Positions 62,436-64,000 of a DNA stretch of 64,000 nt are shown in pieces (the stretch's first letter is position 1; each line of letters starts with the position of its first letter). Source of the DNA: WTJY01 sp045105475 (GTDB lineage Bacteria > Chloroflexota > Anaerolineae > Promineifilales > Promineifilaceae). The notes under the pieces were generated by a model. That model saw nothing but the letters and a program-made list of their open reading frames with translations. It was not told where the DNA came from and ran no database searches. Location: positions 9,718 to 73,717 of the forward strand of contig JBGCDP010000102.1 of NCBI GenBank assembly GCA_045105475.1, given 5' to 3'. Both the position numbers and the translations under genes were made by a program.

Positions 62436-63587
62436 ATGTTAGAAAACTCAGCAGGCACAAATCGGCCGCGCAAAGCTTTGGTCATCGGTGGTTCACTCAG
62501 TGGGCTATTTGCGGGCAATATGCTGCGTTCAATCGGATGGGATGTAGACATCTACGAGCGATCAGCAAGCAGTTTATATGGGAGAGGGGCAGGCGTTGTC
62601 CTACAGTCGGACGTGGGTGATTTGTATCGTGCACTTGGCACATCGATTGACCCGATAATGATGCCATCTTGTGATCACTTGGTTTATGATCCAAGTGGGG
62701 TTGAAATCAGCCGGAATAGGGCTAGTCAAGTCCAAACATCATGGAGTCAAATCTACAGCAGTATGCGCGAGCTTTTTCCTGATGAGCACTATCATCAGGG
62801 TAAAGCCCTTATGCGCTTTCATCAAACAGCTAAGACAGTCACTGCGTTTTTTCAAGATGGCAGTCAGGCGACCGGCGATTTACTCATCGGAGCAGATGGC
62901 GGCCGTTCGGCCGTGCGTCGACTCGTTGATGCGGCAAATATGCCTCAGTATGCTGGCTACATCGCATGGCGTGGCGTGATCCATAATTCTGATGTTCCGG
63001 GTGAAGGGCGCCGACTGCTGCACAATTTTGCCTCTTCGACAAATGCTCAATCACACATTTTGGGGTATCCGGTACCCGCAACAGGCTCAGGCGCTTTTAA
63101 CTGGGTTTGGTATCGGCCGATTGAAGAGTTTTCAGACCTGCCTGATTTAATGACAGATCGCTTTGGGAAGTCACGCCCTTACTCGATTCCACCCGGCCGA
63201 CTTAGCGATAAATGGCTTGACCATGTGGATAAGGATGCCGAGGCATTGCTCCCGCCTGCGTTTAAGGCTTTAGTGCAGGCAACTCCAGAACCGTTTGCCC
63301 AAGCTATTTTAGATCTAACCAGCGAGCGTACGGTTTATAATCGCGCATTGCTGCTGGGTGAAGCGGCCTTTATCTTACGGCCGCACATGGGCATTGGGAC
63401 TGCAAAAGCAGCCTCAGACGCATTGCAGTTAGGTAATCTACTCAAAAACCAGATTGATGACTTTGAAATCGATCAAGCTCTGGCCCAATGGCAAAGGCGA
63501 CAAACCCAGTTTGGACAGCAGCTTTATGAACAAGGGGTCGAGGTTGGGACACGCCTGCTCTTTGATTCTGATCTAGCTACTGCTTAG
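62436..63587 (+). CDS. FAD-dependent monooxygenase (aromatic hydroxylase type)
   Basis: The product has the group A flavoprotein hydroxylase layout: an FAD-binding KALVIGGSLSGLFAGNMLRSIGWDVDIYER segment (split GxGxxG), the DG motif LLIGADGGRSAVR and the GD-like LLGEAAFILRPHMGIG. It looks closest to the 2,6-dihydroxypyridine hydroxylase-like branch. The substrate is unknown; the divergent paa operon makes an aromatic acid plausible. I chose ATG 62436 because GGAGA lies five bases upstream; the frame also opens at TTG 62394. It ends 11 bases inside the converging gene. Confidence 0.88.
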   Translation: MLENSAGTNRPRKALVIGGSLSGLFAGNMLRSIGWDVDIYERSASSLYGRGAGVVLQSDVGDLYRALGTSIDPIMMPSCDHLVYDPSGVEISRNRASQVQTSWSQIYSSMRELFPDEHYHQGKALMRFHQTAKTVTAFFQDGSQATGDLLIGADGGRSAVRRLVDAANMPQYAGYIAWRGVIHNSDVPGEGRRLLHNFASSTNAQSHILGYPVPATGSGAFNWVWYRPIEEFSDLPDLMTDRFGKSRPYSIPPGRLSDKWLDHVDKDAEALLPPAFKALVQATPEPFAQAILDLTSERTVYNRALLLGEAAFILRPHMGIGTAKAASDALQLGNLLKNQIDDFEIDQALAQWQRRQTQFGQQLYEQGVEVGTRLLFDSDLATA

Positions 63588-63999
63588 CCATTCCATCATC
63601 GAATTGCTGAATTAGCTCCATAATTTCAGCCCGATCATCGGTGATGGCTAAAAGCTGTTGGTACGCTTTCCCTTCGGCCAAATTGTACAGAAGTGGGTAG
63701 ATCGGCTTTTTCTCTGTCCAAAATTGCTCTCCAAAAAAGATCATCGGGCTGATGATCCCAAACGAGTTGTAGTGATTTTGGGTCGCATCTTGGAACACTT
63801 CTTGGATGGTGCCTGCACTGCCGGGTGAAAAAACAACGCCGTTTAATGCGATGGCAAGCAAGCCATCCTCACGGACGCTGTTGGCGAAATATTTAGCGAT
63901 TGAGGTAGCGAAACAGGTTGGTGGTTCATGGCCGTAAAGCCAAGTCGGAATGCCCAAACTACGACACCCATCTTCTGAAGTGAGTGGGTATTTTTCTTT
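63577..63999 (-). CDS. LOG-family (lysine-decarboxylase-like fold) protein, C-terminal part
   Basis: The frame is open to the right edge, so the N-terminus is missing. The visible residues include GIPTWLYGHEPPT, KYFANSVREDGLL and VVFSPGSAGTIQEVFQDAT. The last is a variant of the PGGxGTxxE signature of the LOG/TIGR00730-like superfamily, whose characterised members hydrolyse nucleotide 5'-monophosphates or activate cytokinins. The first Gly of that motif is Ser here. The stop overlaps the end of the converging monooxygenase gene by 11 bases. Confidence 0.82.
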   Translation of the reverse strand, partial: KEKYPLTSEDGCRSLGIPTWLYGHEPPTCFATSIAKYFANSVREDGLLAIALNGVVFSPGSAGTIQEVFQDATQNHYNSFGIISPMIFFGEQFWTEKKPIYPLLYNLAEGKAYQQLLAITDDRAEIMELIQQFDDGMAKQ

Positions 64000-64000
64000 G

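Noticed and set aside
1..64000. tRNA, rRNA or CRISPR loci
   Set aside because: No cloverleaf with a TTCRANYC arm, no rRNA core sequence and no regularly spaced direct repeats were seen in the intergenic regions.

Overview
This 64 kb window looks like a chromosomal segment of an aerobic, heterotrophic member of the Chloroflexota. The phylum call is an inference. It rests on a GAF-type histidine kinase, a GlgA, a RarA fused to a methyltransferase-like tail, a soluble Ser/Thr kinase with a membrane PP2C and FHA partner, Thr/Pro-rich linkers in secreted proteins, and secreted proteins ending in an aromatic-L-P-x-I/V motif. GC content is moderate (mid-40s by eye). Non-ATG starts are common (TTG or GTG for gyrA, the 12622 kinase, the 27613 amidohydrolase and paaC). 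Intrinsic terminators are unusually clear.

Layout. 1-5.1 kb: end of a primary-type sigma factor, dnaA, and a secreted phospholipase-D-fold/lamin-tail protein. 5.5-9 kb: a surface protein with a degenerate GH3 domain and a small membrane protein. 9.2-19.3 kb: lon and an rRNA methyltransferase, then a membrane histidine kinase, a methyltransferase, glgA, an FmdB-type zinc ribbon, a soluble GAF histidine kinase and a small alpha/beta-barrel-like protein. 19.4-24.7 kb (minus strand): an assimilatory sulfate-reduction operon (siroheme reductase, unknown, TrpD-like, cysH, siroheme biosynthesis dehydrogenase) behind an attenuator-like leader. 25.2-30.2 kb: rarA fusion, M20 amidohydrolase, AAA ATPase. 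30.5-41.2 kb: housekeeping genes (gyrA, ygfZ, rlmN, miaB) mixed with small membrane and lipoprotein genes.

41.3-47.9 kb: a three-domain protein whose C-terminus resembles an IS200-type Y1 transposase without its HUH histidines, then a three-gene phospho-signalling operon (membrane VWA-like/FHA protein, Ser/Thr kinase, membrane PP2C phosphatase). 48.2-57.7 kb: a secretion-oriented island with a PD40 beta-propeller protein, a large STAND ATPase with a TPR-like tail, a surface protein with at least twelve in-register 10-residue repeats, an astacin-type metalloprotease and a small secreted protein. 57.8-62.1 kb (minus strand): a phenylacetate catabolic operon (thiolase, paaA, paaB, paaC, paaD) with a good promoter and a TetR-type operator-like site over its start. 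62.4-64 kb: a FAD monooxygenase and the cut-off end of a LOG-family protein.

The most striking genome-scale signal is the hexamer palindrome CGGCCG. I counted about 170 copies by hand, where roughly ten would be expected. Nearly all lie inside genes, in all three codon phases. This resembles the HIP1 octamer of cyanobacteria and suggests a DNA-level role. I saw no tRNA or rRNA genes, no CRISPR array and no intact insertion sequence.
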